Part shown: piece after piece, positions 15,143 through 25,185 of the stretch
Numbering within the stretch: position 1 is the stretch's first letter
How the letters are laid out: each line of letters opens with the position of its first letter
Source of the DNA: Ruminococcus_C callidus
Lineage (GTDB): Bacteria > Bacillota > Clostridia > Oscillospirales > Ruminococcaceae
DNA length: 64,000 bases
Direction: 5' to 3'
NCBI RefSeq assembly: GCF_049562855.1
Contig: NZ_CP186925.1
Location: 1,984,001 to 2,048,000, forward strand
The notes under the pieces: generated by a model
The model's input: only the letters and a program-made list of their open reading frames with translations
Databases searched by the model: none
What the model was told of the DNA's origin: nothing
Made by a program: the position numbers and the translations under genes

Positions 15143-16270
15143 ATGAATCAAGAATTGATGACATTGGATTTCTGGCAGGATACGGTCATATATGAGAGCA
15201 AAACATTTCCTGTCGGTACGCTTGCCTGTGATGCACTGAATGTTCCTGTGAATACCATTGCAAAAATAAACGAGCAATGCGAGAAAATCAATCTGCTGCT
15301 TGGAATATTAAACGCCGGACAGGATGCTTCTGCACTCTGTCCTATTGCAAAGGAAGCTGCTCTGACGATGCTCGATATTCTCAGTCAAACACCGCCGTTC
15401 TCCTATATGAATATCTCAAAGCACAGAGAACGGATTGAAAAAGTCTTTACTGTGGACAATGCGCTGAAATATGTGGAGTTTGCCATAAAAGCCGCAACCA
15501 ATTCTTTGCAATTTGAAGAAATCCAGAACTTTACCGATGCGATGATGCTCCAACGCTATACCGCAGTTTTCGGGCATCTGGCATACTCCCTTGGGGAATA
15601 CCAAACGGCCATGCTTGATTTTGCAGAAAAAACAGACGGCAACGAAGCAGACCGCACCGCAGAGGGTTTTGCAAAAATGTTCGGCAGCTATTTCCCGCCG
15701 GAGTTTTCCATCACGGAAGGCAATGCCTGGATGTCTACCCTGAACAATTCCGTTCAGTATGTATCCGTCATCCGTCCCGGCGAAAAAGTTGCGAAGCTGG
15801 TCAAGCGGATGCACTATGTATCCTTTGTAGGGATGTTCCGGTCTGATCTCTTTGAGGGCCTGTGTGTTGGTCATGCACCAAAGAAATGCAAAATCTGCGG
15901 CAAGTGGTTTCTGACCACCAACGCACGGCACACCAAATACTGTGGCGGCTATGCACCGGGGGACAAGCTGCACCGCACCTGTCGGCAGATCGGCAACCTG
16001 AAAGGCAGAGAACAACGGGAGCTTGCGGACGATCATCCGGTGAAACAGATTTATGAGAAACGACTGAACACCATAAACCGCTATGTGAAGCGTGGTACTC
16101 TGGACGCTGATCTTGCAGAGGTTATGAAAAAGCTGGCAAAAGATAAGATGCTCCGGGCATTGAGCAATGTAGCCTATGCCAAGGGAGCTTATGAAAAAGA
16201 AATGGACCAGGCGGCTTTGAAAAAGGAAGCAAGTGCAAAAATATACAAAGAAAGGGACAAACATGAATAG
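15143..16270 (+). CDS. DUF6076-like zinc-finger protein
   Basis: 375 residues from ATG 15143 (AGGAGGG five bases upstream). The N-terminal two thirds are helical with no known catalytic motif. A zinc-finger-like cluster follows, CKICGKWFLTTNARHTKYC, plus a further Cys, near residues 245-280, and then a basic helical tail. The cluster resembles that of DUF6076-type proteins found in Firmicute mobile elements. It is the first gene of the plus-strand operon and overlaps the next gene by 8 bp. A nucleic-acid-binding role is likely. Nothing more specific can be said. Confidence 0.7.
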   Translation: MNQELMTLDFWQDTVIYESKTFPVGTLACDALNVPVNTIAKINEQCEKINLLLGILNAGQDASALCPIAKEAALTMLDILSQTPPFSYMNISKHRERIEKVFTVDNALKYVEFAIKAATNSLQFEEIQNFTDAMMLQRYTAVFGHLAYSLGEYQTAMLDFAEKTDGNEADRTAEGFAKMFGSYFPPEFSITEGNAWMSTLNNSVQYVSVIRPGEKVAKLVKRMHYVSFVGMFRSDLFEGLCVGHAPKKCKICGKWFLTTNARHTKYCGGYAPGDKLHRTCRQIGNLKGREQRELADDHPVKQIYEKRLNTINRYVKRGTLDADLAEVMKKLAKDKMLRALSNVAYAKGAYEKEMDQAALKKEASAKIYKERDKHE

Positions 16271-16895
16271 AAAAGAACTTAGTCAGAATCATTGGAAATA
16301 CTACTTAATGCTCGAAAAGCGTTTTGTTGAATCAATAGAGTTTGTAGAACTACATGAGGACAATTTTGATGCATTTTCTAACGGATATGCCCTCTTAATT
16401 CAAGCCATAGGGGCAGAGTTGGATACTGTATTCAAAGAGTTTTGCGGTTTCAATACAACGGATCGAAAAACGGTTGCAGACTATGCACAGTATATTTTGA
16501 CCAACACACCGGATATAAAAAATCAAAAAATCAGTGTACAGGAATACGATATCGAAATACAACCGTTTATGAATTGGGATATTACCCAGCCCGCACAGTC
16601 GTTGCAATGGTGGGGAGCATTTACAGATGTCAAGCACAACCGCTATGAGCAGTTGAAGCAAGCAAAGCAGGAGAATGTACTAAATATCTTGGGAGCTTTG
16701 TATTTGATAGAAATGTTGTACTTGAAGAAAATCACTGATGGGACAGACGAATTTGATGTGTTTGATGAATCTTCCAACTTGTTTAGTTTGAAAAACTGGA
16801 CTTCTAAGGCTGTGCCGCTGAGCCAAGCTTTTGCCGTGCTAAGTGATATGATGGACGACGAAAATAATACTACTAACAAAAAGTTCGATGCATAA
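16263..16895 (+). CDS. Hypothetical helical protein, possibly HEPN-like
   Basis: 210 residues starting MNRKELSQNHW at ATG 16263, which overlaps the previous gene by 8 bp. The protein is mostly helical, and its most distinctive stretch is WWGAFTDVKHNRYEQLKQA near residues 113-131. A W-x-x-[FY]-x-x-x-K-H-x-R pattern resembles helical HEPN-like proteins, some of which are RNases in defence systems, but I cannot confirm the family. Its lower GC content than the flanking genes suggests a separate origin. It is 44 bp before the sigma-like gene. Confidence 0.55.
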   Translation: MNRKELSQNHWKYYLMLEKRFVESIEFVELHEDNFDAFSNGYALLIQAIGAELDTVFKEFCGFNTTDRKTVADYAQYILTNTPDIKNQKISVQEYDIEIQPFMNWDITQPAQSLQWWGAFTDVKHNRYEQLKQAKQENVLNILGALYLIEMLYLKKITDGTDEFDVFDESSNLFSLKNWTSKAVPLSQAFAVLSDMMDDENNTTNKKFDA

Positions 16896-16939
16896 TTACT
16901 GTCGATATTGATAGAGAAAGAACCGAAAGGAGGTGCGCT

Positions 16940-18112
16940 ATGCTGAGTGATTTTTCATGGGACATGACCGGATACATACCAAAACACGCTGTCAATCCGC
17001 ACGGTGACGGCATCATTCCTTATGCGGCAGAGCGCATCTTCCAACTGGAACCGGAGCCTCCAGCGGTGGGCAATCTGAACGAATATATCCTGTCTGCCTT
17101 GCAGGAAAAGAATTTGATATATTTCTCATTCTTCCTACACCACTACGAGCCGCAGCTTAACAAGCGCATCAAAGACTTTCTCGGTGTGGATGGCGGCGAT
17201 CTGTATGACACAGACCGATTTATAGATATAAAGCTCTCCTGCCGGGAGCAAATGCTCCAAAAGCTGATGGACTATGACCTTGCCAAGGGTGCAGAGTATG
17301 CTACATACATTTTCCCGTTCATCCGGGATGCTATGCTCCGTTTTCGCATGGGCGAAGAAAAATGGTCGGTGTCCTCTCTGACCAATTACAAAATGGTGCG
17401 GTCAATGGCTTGGCTGTACCACAATACCAAGGATGCGGTCAACGAATTTTCCAAGAAATACAACTGCGATCTTGCCCTTGCGGAAGAATATCTGAAAGTT
17501 GTCCGTGGAATCCGCAATCAGCAGCCATTCTATGTGACAGACGAGAACGGCGAGGAAACAGGCGAGGATGTAGCCCTTGACGATAGCTGGAACTATACCG
17601 ATATCCTCTGGAACGGCATACAGGCAGAAAAGGTGCAGCGGGCATTTGAGAAACTGAATTACCGGGAACAGACCTTGCTTGAAAAACGGTTAGCAATTTG
17701 CATGACCTGTGGGCGTGTCAGCTCATGGAAAGACCGCCCCACCTTTGAAGAACTGGCGGTTATGTTTGAGGGCAGTACAGCCAGCGGTGCAGAACGAGCC
17801 TACCGAAAAGCAGTGGACAAGTTGACGGAATTGTTGGTTGCCGAGGGCGCAATCCATGCAGTCCGGCTAAAACAGAAATCCAAGATCAAGCGAAAAAAGA
17901 AAATCGCCGCCGCAATCTACGAATATCAGGCAGACTGCGACGGCGAATGGGGCGAAATATCATTAGATTTTGAGAACGGCAAGGCAGAGGTCATTTTGCT
18001 TGCCGATTGGGATACAGTGAAAACAAACAAATTTGCAAGCAGAGCAATCGCCTATCTTCTGAACTGTGAGAGCGAAAAATTGCCCAAGGAAATAATGGTG
18101 GCCTTTGAATAA
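16940..18112 (+). CDS. Sigma-70-like/region 2-containing protein of the element
   Basis: 390 residues from ATG 16940, with AAAGGAGG seven bases upstream. Residues 45-160 (LIYFSFFLHHYEPQLNKRI ... YATYIFPFIRDAMLRFRM) look like sigma factor regions 2-3, including the aromatic TYIFPFIRDAM core. A central helix-turn-helix-like part near 255-300 (RPTFEELAVMFEGS) and a basic patch (KQKSKIKRKKK) follow. Related proteins are annotated as RNA polymerase sigma factors or hypothetical proteins in conjugative elements. It overlaps no gene but is directly followed by the response regulator, so it might direct transcription of the cargo. Confidence 0.6.
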   Translation: MLSDFSWDMTGYIPKHAVNPHGDGIIPYAAERIFQLEPEPPAVGNLNEYILSALQEKNLIYFSFFLHHYEPQLNKRIKDFLGVDGGDLYDTDRFIDIKLSCREQMLQKLMDYDLAKGAEYATYIFPFIRDAMLRFRMGEEKWSVSSLTNYKMVRSMAWLYHNTKDAVNEFSKKYNCDLALAEEYLKVVRGIRNQQPFYVTDENGEETGEDVALDDSWNYTDILWNGIQAEKVQRAFEKLNYREQTLLEKRLAICMTCGRVSSWKDRPTFEELAVMFEGSTASGAERAYRKAVDKLTELLVAEGAIHAVRLKQKSKIKRKKKIAAAIYEYQADCDGEWGEISLDFENGKAEVILLADWDTVKTNKFASRAIAYLLNCESEKLPKEIMVAFE

Positions 18113-18128
18113 CGAGGGAGTGAGATAC

Positions 18129-18806
18129 ATGGAGCAATTACTGATTGTTGAAGATGATATCGGCTTGAATCAAGGCTTATGCAAAGCGCTGAAAGCAGAT
18201 GCTCGGCAGATCATTTCCTGCCAAGACCTAAAAACGGCGAAGGAGCAGCTGCTTTGCGGCGGTGTATCCCTGATCCTGTTGGATATCAATCTGCCGGATG
18301 GCAGTGGGCTTGAGCTGCTCCGGGAGGTCAAGGAAAACATGCCCGGAGTTCCTGTTATTCTGCTGACTGCCAATGACACCGATCTGGACATCGTAGACGG
18401 ACTGGAGAGAGGTGCTGATGATTACATTACCAAGCCCTTTTCTCTTTCGGTTTTGCGGGCAAGGGTGAATACCCAACTGCGAAAGCAAGCATCAAACCAT
18501 AAAAATATGCCGATCCATATTAATCTATTTCACTTTGACTTTGAGGCTATGACCTTTTATGTGGGAGATTCAAAAGTGGAATTGAGTAAAACAGAACAAA
18601 AATTACTGCGTCTGCTTGTTGAAAACCGTGGTCGAACCATGACCCGTGGAAACCTTGTAGACCGGATATGGACAGATGGTGCAGAATATGTGGATGAAAA
18701 CGCTTTGTCTGTTACAATTAAGCGTCTAAGGGATAAGCTTGGTGCACAGAAATACATTAAAACCGTCTATGGAATCGGTTATAGCTGGGTGACAAAAGAT
18801 GAATAA
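18129..18806 (+). CDS. OmpR-family response regulator
   Basis: 225 residues from ATG 18129, with GAGGGAG eight bases upstream. The receiver domain (1-115) has the acidic pair in LLIVEDDIGLN and the phospho-Asp in ILLDINLPDGSG. The winged-helix DNA-binding domain (about 130-225) ends in VYGIGYSWV. It overlaps its kinase gene by 8 bp and lies upstream of an ABC transporter. It is probably activated by the kinase and turns on the ABC genes. The VanR/BceR-like group is the best comparison. Confidence 0.92.
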   Translation: MEQLLIVEDDIGLNQGLCKALKADARQIISCQDLKTAKEQLLCGGVSLILLDINLPDGSGLELLREVKENMPGVPVILLTANDTDLDIVDGLERGADDYITKPFSLSVLRARVNTQLRKQASNHKNMPIHINLFHFDFEAMTFYVGDSKVELSKTEQKLLRLLVENRGRTMTRGNLVDRIWTDGAEYVDENALSVTIKRLRDKLGAQKYIKTVYGIGYSWVTKDE

Positions 18807-19698
18807 AACTGGCATTGTGATGATACTGCTATGTTTCCTGGCGGCGATAGCTGTTGTATTATGGGAGCGGAGAAAGGTCAGAAAAACGATGGAAGAAATC
18901 GAAAGGATGCTGGACGCTGCCATGACCGGCTCCTTTTCTGAAACCAATTTTGATGAAAGCCAGCTGTCTGCATTGGAAACGAAGTTTGCACACTATCTTT
19001 CCGCAGCAGAAGCATCTTCTCGAAATGTAGCACAGGAGAAAGACAGAATTAAGTCCTTGATTGCGGACATCTCCCACCAGACAAAAACACCGATTGCAAA
19101 CCTGCTGTTATACAGCGAGCTTTTGATGGAGGAAACTCTGCCTGCATCGGCGAAGGCAAATGTGGAGGCGTTGTACAAACAATTGGAAAAGCTGCGATTT
19201 CTGATCGATTCTCTCGTAAAGCTTTCCAGACTGGAAAATGGGATCATTTCACTCGCCCCTCAGCAAGCAGTGCTGCAGCCGCTGCTTGAAAGCGTAGTAG
19301 AACAATATGCCGCCAAAGCTGCTGAAAAAGGGTTGTCTTTGCAACTGCATGATACAGATATTTCTGCTACCTTTGATATGAAATGGACAGCGGAAGTGCT
19401 GGCCAATATCGTAGACAACGCCATCAAATATACAGAGCATGGCACAATCAGGATTTCTGCTGTAAGTTATGAAATGTTTGCAAGGATTGATATATCGGAT
19501 ACCGGTTCAGGCATCCCGGAAACGGAGCAGACAAAGATCTTTGCCCGTTTTTATCGTTCAAAGGCAGTTCAGGAGCAGGAAGGGGTCGGCATCGGCTTAT
19601 ACCTTGCCCGACAGATCATAACCGGCGAGGGCGGCTATATCAAAGTCGCCTCTGTCTCCGGTAAAGGAAGCACTTTTTCCGTGTTTCTGCCGAAATAA
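18799..19698 (+). CDS. Sensor histidine kinase with a minimal sensor
   Basis: 299 residues. There is one N-terminal membrane segment (about 5-22), no obvious second segment and almost no extracytoplasmic loop, then a HAMP-like linker. The H box is SHQTKTPIANLLLYSELL (His near residue 93), the N box is LANIVDNAIKYTEHG, and the G boxes are DTGSGIPE and GVGIGLYLA. Kinases of antimicrobial-peptide modules often lack their own ligand domain and sense through the partner ABC permease. The start overlaps the response regulator stop. Confidence 0.9.
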   Translation: MNKTGIVMILLCFLAAIAVVLWERRKVRKTMEEIERMLDAAMTGSFSETNFDESQLSALETKFAHYLSAAEASSRNVAQEKDRIKSLIADISHQTKTPIANLLLYSELLMEETLPASAKANVEALYKQLEKLRFLIDSLVKLSRLENGIISLAPQQAVLQPLLESVVEQYAAKAAEKGLSLQLHDTDISATFDMKWTAEVLANIVDNAIKYTEHGTIRISAVSYEMFARIDISDTGSGIPETEQTKIFARFYRSKAVQEQEGVGIGLYLARQIITGEGGYIKVASVSGKGSTFSVFLPK

Positions 19699-19767
19699 CA
19701 ACAATTCTATCAAAATTGTTAGATTTCATTTTCCGCCGGAAAGAATGTGGAAAGAATCCTATGCGAT

Positions 19768-19817
19768 AATCTGTATGTATCAAAGGATCATATCCTTTGA
19801 TACATACAGATTTTTTT
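19768..19817 (+). terminator. Perfect 21-bp hairpin followed by a T run, ahead of the ABC genes
   Basis: The arms at 19768-19788 and 19792-19812 (inner part ATGTATCAAAGGAT / ATCCTTTGATACAT) are perfectly complementary with a 3-nt loop, and T8 follows. It lies after the kinase stop and just upstream of the ABC ATPase ribosome binding site. It can act as a terminator for the regulators or as an attenuator for the transporter. Confidence 0.8.
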
Positions 19818-19834
19818 CATGGAGGTACTCATTT

Positions 19835-20506
<672 letters not shown>

Positions 20507-20521
20507 CAGGAGGTGGTTACG

Positions 20522-23167
20522 ATGAATGTCAAAAACAGAAAATGTATTCGGAAGCTCAGCTTAAAATCTCTTTATGCGAACCGCCGCCGCAATCTGATCG
20601 CCATTTTTGCCATTGCGCTGACAACGCTGCTGTTTACTTCCATGTTCACCATTGTTCTGTCGCTGAACGCCAGTTATGAAACCTACCAGTTTCGGCAGAT
20701 AGGCGGCTATGCACATGGCACCTTTAAGGATGTTTCCCCCGAGCAGGCGGAACGTATCGCTGCCCACCCAAAGGTGAAAGCTGTGGGGGCACGGAAGACG
20801 ATCGGTATCACTACGGATGGTGTCTTTTCCAAAACGCCGGCAGAGATCAGCTACATGGATGCCAACTGCACCAGATGGAGCTATGCCACTCCCACTACCG
20901 GGCGGATGCCCGAAAGCGGCAAAGAGGCGACCATGGATACGGCAGCGTTGCAGCTGCTTGGTGTGACGCCAGAACTGGGTGCAGAGGTCACGGTTTCCTA
21001 TTCCATCACGGACAAGGATCAAACCGCCTTTACTGTAACGGATACCTTTACGCTGGTAGGCTATTGGGACTATGATGAACTAATGCCTGTTCACTACATC
21101 AACATCAGCCGTGATTACGCAGATGACATCGAAGCGCAGGCAGTGAAAACAGGGTTACAGCCTTTCCGCACCGATTTGAATGTCATGCTGGCTTCCGGCA
21201 CAAACATTCAAGGGCAGATGGAGCAGGTGGATACCGATCTTGGCTACACATGGGACAGCTATACCGATCCCAACAGCGTTCGAATCGGCGTCAACTGGGG
21301 ATATACCTCATCCCAGCTGGAGTCGCAACTTGATCCGGAACTTGTGATCGCCATAGCAGCTTTTTTGCTGTTGGTGATTTTCACTGGGTATCTTATCATC
21401 TATAACATTTTCCAGATCTCTGTTGCGGGGGATATCCGGTTTTACGGACTTCTGAAAACCATTGGCACAACGCCCCGGCAGCTCAAACGTATCATTCGCC
21501 AGCAGGCACTTCTGCTTTGTCTGATCGGCATTCCGGCAGGACTGTTGCTGGGCTATGGCATCGGCGCTGTTTTGGTGCCTGTTGTCTTGCACTCCACCCA
21601 GTTGGATGCAGGCATCACCACTATCAGCACTTCGCCTGTGATCTTTGTTGGCTCCATGCTGTTTGCTCTGCTGACGGTGCTTTTGTCCTGCTCCAAGCCC
21701 GGGAAAATGGCAGCCAAAGTCTCTCCGGTGGAGGCTACCAAATATACGGATGCGATGCAGACTAAGAAAAAACAGCGCAGCACCCGGGGAGCCAAGCTCC
21801 ATCAGATGGCCTTTGCCAATCTGGGACGAAACAAGAAAAAGACGGTGCTGGTGGTCGTGTCTCTGGCACTGTCGGTGACACTGTTCAATGCGCTGTGTGC
21901 CTTTGTGGGCGGCTTCAGCATGGAGAAATATGTGTCCGCCATGACCTGCGCCGATTTTATCGTCAGCACGCCCGACTATTTCCGTTACAACCCGGCAGAT
22001 GAATTCATCACGCCAGAACAAATCGAAGAGATCGCAGCAAACGCAAAGGCCAGTCTTTCCGGCACGGGATATGCTGTGCGAAAACCCGCATATCTTTGGA
22101 TGACGGAGGATGCTCTGCGGCAGGACTATGCAAGGTACGAAAGTGCTGAGCAGTTGGACAGCCATATGAGCCGCATGGAGCACCGGGGCAATATGGTGAT
22201 GGGAGATACCAGGATCGAGGCTCTGGATAACAGCCTGTTTGACAAGCTGCAAGTGTTCGACGGAGATATTTCTCCTATGCTGGAGCCAAACAATAACGCC
22301 ATTGCCATTGCGGTTTCCTTAGATGACTACGGTAATCTGCCCAATCCTGAATACTACCCCAAGGTGGGAGACACGATTACCGCCACCTATGCGGATGATG
22401 TGAAATATATCGACAGCCGCACCGGAGAACTCTGCACCGAAGATACACCAGAGGAGTACTTTCAGGAAAAACTGTATGGAGCCAGAGATGTAGAGTACAC
22501 GGTCTGCGCCTTGGTAGAACTTCCGAATTCCATGAGTTATCGTTATGGTGGTATTGGATATGACGCAGTTTTGTCTGTAGACACCGCACAGAGGGACAGC
22601 GGCGGTGCGGCCATTCCGATGCTCTACCTGTTCGACACAGCAGACGACGCAGACGAGGCCGAAGCAGAGCAATATCTATCGAAGCTCACTGCCGGTGAGT
22701 TTTCACCCTTGATGTATGAAAGCAAGGCCACGGCTCGCTCTGAGTTTGCTCAGTTCCGGCAGATGTTCCTTCTGGTAGGTGGTATCCTCTGTGCTATCAT
22801 CGGGCTGGTGGGACTCTTAAATTTCTTCAACGCCATGATGACCAGTATTCTTTCCCGCCGCCGTGAATTTGCTGTGCTTCAGGCTGTAGGAATGACGAAC
22901 CGGCAGCTCAAAACCATGCTGATCTACGAGGGATTGTTTTACGCAATGTCCTCCGTATCGGCGGCCTTTATTCTGTCGCTGGCGGTGGGACCTCTTGCAG
23001 GAAAAATGCTGGGCAGTATGTTCTGGTTCTTTGAGTATCGATTCACCATTCTGCCTGTCCTGCTGACAATTCCGGTATTTCTTCTGCTGGGGTGGCTGAT
23101 TCCTTGCATGATGTATGACAATGCAGCGAAATGCAGTGTTGTAGAGCAATTAAGGGATGCTCAATAA
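20522..23167 (+). CDS. Large FtsX-family ABC permease (BceB/MacB-like)
   Basis: 881 residues from ATG 20522 with AGGAGG upstream. There are two FtsX repeats: membrane segments near 20-45, 265-300, 320-350 and 365-395, then a second set at 430-460, 745-775, 800-830 and 845-870, with a large outer domain of about 280 residues between 460 and 745. A family-typical motif is VLQAVGMTNRQLK. This is the duplicated-FtsX form used for peptide-antibiotic resistance or lipoprotein-type extraction. It is the last gene of the plus-strand cargo operon before the terminator. Confidence 0.88.
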   Translation: MNVKNRKCIRKLSLKSLYANRRRNLIAIFAIALTTLLFTSMFTIVLSLNASYETYQFRQIGGYAHGTFKDVSPEQAERIAAHPKVKAVGARKTIGITTDGVFSKTPAEISYMDANCTRWSYATPTTGRMPESGKEATMDTAALQLLGVTPELGAEVTVSYSITDKDQTAFTVTDTFTLVGYWDYDELMPVHYINISRDYADDIEAQAVKTGLQPFRTDLNVMLASGTNIQGQMEQVDTDLGYTWDSYTDPNSVRIGVNWGYTSSQLESQLDPELVIAIAAFLLLVIFTGYLIIYNIFQISVAGDIRFYGLLKTIGTTPRQLKRIIRQQALLLCLIGIPAGLLLGYGIGAVLVPVVLHSTQLDAGITTISTSPVIFVGSMLFALLTVLLSCSKPGKMAAKVSPVEATKYTDAMQTKKKQRSTRGAKLHQMAFANLGRNKKKTVLVVVSLALSVTLFNALCAFVGGFSMEKYVSAMTCADFIVSTPDYFRYNPADEFITPEQIEEIAANAKASLSGTGYAVRKPAYLWMTEDALRQDYARYESAEQLDSHMSRMEHRGNMVMGDTRIEALDNSLFDKLQVFDGDISPMLEPNNNAIAIAVSLDDYGNLPNPEYYPKVGDTITATYADDVKYIDSRTGELCTEDTPEEYFQEKLYGARDVEYTVCALVELPNSMSYRYGGIGYDAVLSVDTAQRDSGGAAIPMLYLFDTADDADEAEAEQYLSKLTAGEFSPLMYESKATARSEFAQFRQMFLLVGGILCAIIGLVGLLNFFNAMMTSILSRRREFAVLQAVGMTNRQLKTMLIYEGLFYAMSSVSAAFILSLAVGPLAGKMLGSMFWFFEYRFTILPVLLTIPVFLLLGWLIPCMMYDNAAKCSVVEQLRDAQ

Positions 23168-23184
23168 CTGTTAAGCAAAAAACG

Positions 23185-23216
23185 GCCCTCTGCCAAGGAA
23201 AAGGCAGAGGGCTGAG
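23185..23216 (+). terminator. Terminator after the cargo ABC operon
   Basis: GCCCTCTGCC (23185-23194) pairs with GGCAGAGGGC (23203-23212), with an 8-nt loop, and is followed by TGAGTTTT. It also ends transcription from the convergent small gene only weakly. Confidence 0.75.
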
Positions 23217-23218
23217 TT

Positions 23219-23464
23219 TTAATCTAAGGGTTTACATTCAGTTACAGTTTTTAGATAAATTTCGGGATCACCGTTCAAGATCAAGTCTGCATATCCAACC
23301 GGATCATTGTAGATTAGATAATCCAGTTCTGACCGTTGATACATATTGTCAGCAACCTCATTCTCCACGGCGATGGTATCAATGGCAATCATGCTGCCAT
23401 CTAAAAATTTCAGTTCCACACAAGCGGTATCCATGTTAAACTCACAAGAAATCAATCTATCCAT
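23219..23464 (-). CDS. Small conserved mobile-element protein (DUF6061-like)
   Basis: 81 residues starting MDRLISCEFNMDTACVELKF, with GGAGG six bases upstream of ATG 23464. It is an acidic, beta-rich small protein ending in the pattern YADLILNGDPEIYL. Proteins of this size and start are frequent next to the ends of Firmicute conjugative and mobilizable elements and are annotated DUF6061. It lies 24 bp from the rlmD stop and is convergent with the ABC operon. The function is unknown. Confidence 0.65.
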   Translation of the reverse strand: MDRLISCEFNMDTACVELKFLDGSMIAIDTIAVENEVADNMYQRSELDYLIYNDPVGYADLILNGDPEIYLKTVTECKPLD

Positions 23465-23488
23465 AAGAAACCTCCATTTTGCGGGATG

Positions 23489-25117
23489 TTAGATCATCCC
23501 AAAATATTTGAATGCTTCTCGGATTGCTTTCTCTTTTTCCTGCGGACACTGGGGCTGTCTGGAATCCTCGGACTTCGGCAGATTATAGTTCTTACCAACC
23601 CCAATCCCACATTTTCGTTTAATCTGTGAGATATAGAGGTTGGACACCTTTAACCCGGTATGCTCCAACACATACTCCTTGATCTGCGGATAGGTTGCCC
23701 CATCCTGAAATTCGGACATATCCATATCTTCCAAAGAGAACTCAACCCGAATCTTTTTCGAGTCGACCTCACCCTTGGAAAGCAAGACAACCGTCTCAAC
23801 GTGCCCCGTCCCCGGGAACAAATCCACCGGCTGCACCTGTTCCACCGCATATCCCAGTTTTCTCAACGCCGCACAATCTCTCGCCGCAGTCGTAGCGTTG
23901 CAGGAGATCATCACAATTCGCTCAGGCTGCATCTGTACCATAGCACGAATCGCTGTTTCATCGCAGCCTTTTCTGGGCGGATCAACCACGATCACATCGG
24001 GAGCAGTCCCCTCTGCTGCCAGCTGTTCCGCAATGCTGCCTGCATCGCCGCAAAGGAATTTCGCATTTTCCACGCCGGCTCTCGCAGCATTTTTCTTGGC
24101 ATTTTCTACCGCTTCTGGTACAATTTCCACGCCAACCAATTCCGACACCGCATCTGCCATGGACAGCCCAATGGTTCCGGCACCACAGTACAAATCCAGC
24201 AATCGTTCCTTTCCCGTCAGCTGTGCAAAAGCCTTTGCCGCACCATAAAGCCGTTCCGCCTGTATCGTGTTCACCTGATAGAACGACTCCGGCGAAAGGT
24301 CTACAGCATTGCCGCACATGGTGTCTGTAATCGTATCTTTCCCCCACAGCGTTTCTGTAGAATCTCCCAGAATCACGTTGGTTTTCTTCGAATTACAGTT
24401 CATGACAATGCTCTGGATCTGCAGAAACTGCTCCGTCAGCTGCTGCACCAGAGGCATCAGCTTTTTCCGAATTGGCTTTCGCACAATGAAGCAGATCATC
24501 ACCTCGCCGGAATGCTGCCCGCACCGCAAATACAAGTGCCGCAGTTCCCCTTTTCCGCTGGCTTCTTCATACACCGGAATCCGATTTTTTCTCACAAACT
24601 CCAGCACGACACCAGCAATTTCCCCAAACAGTTCCGGCTGTAGCAAGCAGTCTTTCACCGGAATGACCCGATGACTTCTTCTGGCAAAAAAGCCCAGAAC
24701 CGGTTCTCCTGCCTTGTCTATTGCAAAAGGATACTGTGCCTTATTACGGTATCTGGTGCGGGATTCTGCCCCCAGAATCGGCAGAAATGCAGGCGACAGT
24801 TTCCCGATTCGTGTAAAAGCGTCCTGCACTGCCTTTTCCTTGACACGCAGTTCTGCCGCATAAGTGATATGCTGAAACAGACAGCCCCCACACTGCGACA
24901 ACGGGCAGGCAGGCGAAATACGATCCGCCGAAGGTTCCAACAATTCTTCCACGATGCCAAAACCATAGCTTTTCAGCACTTTCACAATTCGCACCCGAAT
25001 CCGATCTCCTACTGCTGTATGCGGCACAAATACTGCCATGTTGTCCACTCGACAGACACCGCTGCCCTCTGTGGTCATATCAATGATTTCTGTTTCAAAA
25101 ATATCGTTCTTTTTCAA
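23489..25117 (-). CDS. rlmD: 23S rRNA (uracil-5-)-methyltransferase RlmD with element-supplied C-terminal domain
   Basis: 542 residues from TTG 25117 (a GGTGGAG region precedes it). It has an N-terminal TRAM domain (about 1-60), an iron-sulfur cluster region with CPLSQCGGCLFQH, a central domain, and the SAM methyltransferase domain with LLDLYCGAGTIGLSMA and the DPPRKGCD and ISCNATT (catalytic Cys) motifs. This modifies U1939-type uridines in 23S rRNA. A normal RlmD ends near HVETVVLLS. Here about 95 further residues (IRVEFSLEDMDMSEF ... AFKYFGMI) follow, which is the extension seen when a mobile element has inserted in the 3' end. The methyltransferase core is intact, so activity is likely kept. 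Confidence 0.9.
   Translation of the reverse strand: MKKNDIFETEIIDMTTEGSGVCRVDNMAVFVPHTAVGDRIRVRIVKVLKSYGFGIVEELLEPSADRISPACPLSQCGGCLFQHITYAAELRVKEKAVQDAFTRIGKLSPAFLPILGAESRTRYRNKAQYPFAIDKAGEPVLGFFARRSHRVIPVKDCLLQPELFGEIAGVVLEFVRKNRIPVYEEASGKGELRHLYLRCGQHSGEVMICFIVRKPIRKKLMPLVQQLTEQFLQIQSIVMNCNSKKTNVILGDSTETLWGKDTITDTMCGNAVDLSPESFYQVNTIQAERLYGAAKAFAQLTGKERLLDLYCGAGTIGLSMADAVSELVGVEIVPEAVENAKKNAARAGVENAKFLCGDAGSIAEQLAAEGTAPDVIVVDPPRKGCDETAIRAMVQMQPERIVMISCNATTAARDCAALRKLGYAVEQVQPVDLFPGTGHVETVVLLSKGEVDSKKIRVEFSLEDMDMSEFQDGATYPQIKEYVLEHTGLKVSNLYISQIKRKCGIGVGKNYNLPKSEDSRQPQCPQEKEKAIREAFKYFGMI
23795..23800 (-). other. Inferred right attachment junction inside rlmD
   Basis: GTTGAG on the minus strand, within the codons of HVETVVLLS. 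It corresponds to GTCGAG at 9122-9127. The codons after this point (toward lower coordinates) encode the extra C-terminal domain and are inferred to come from the element. Confidence 0.6.
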
Positions 25118-25185
25118 CTCTCCACCGCCTGATATAGAAGCAACACCGCACAAAATTGCCTTTACATTTGTGCGATGCTGCCTGA

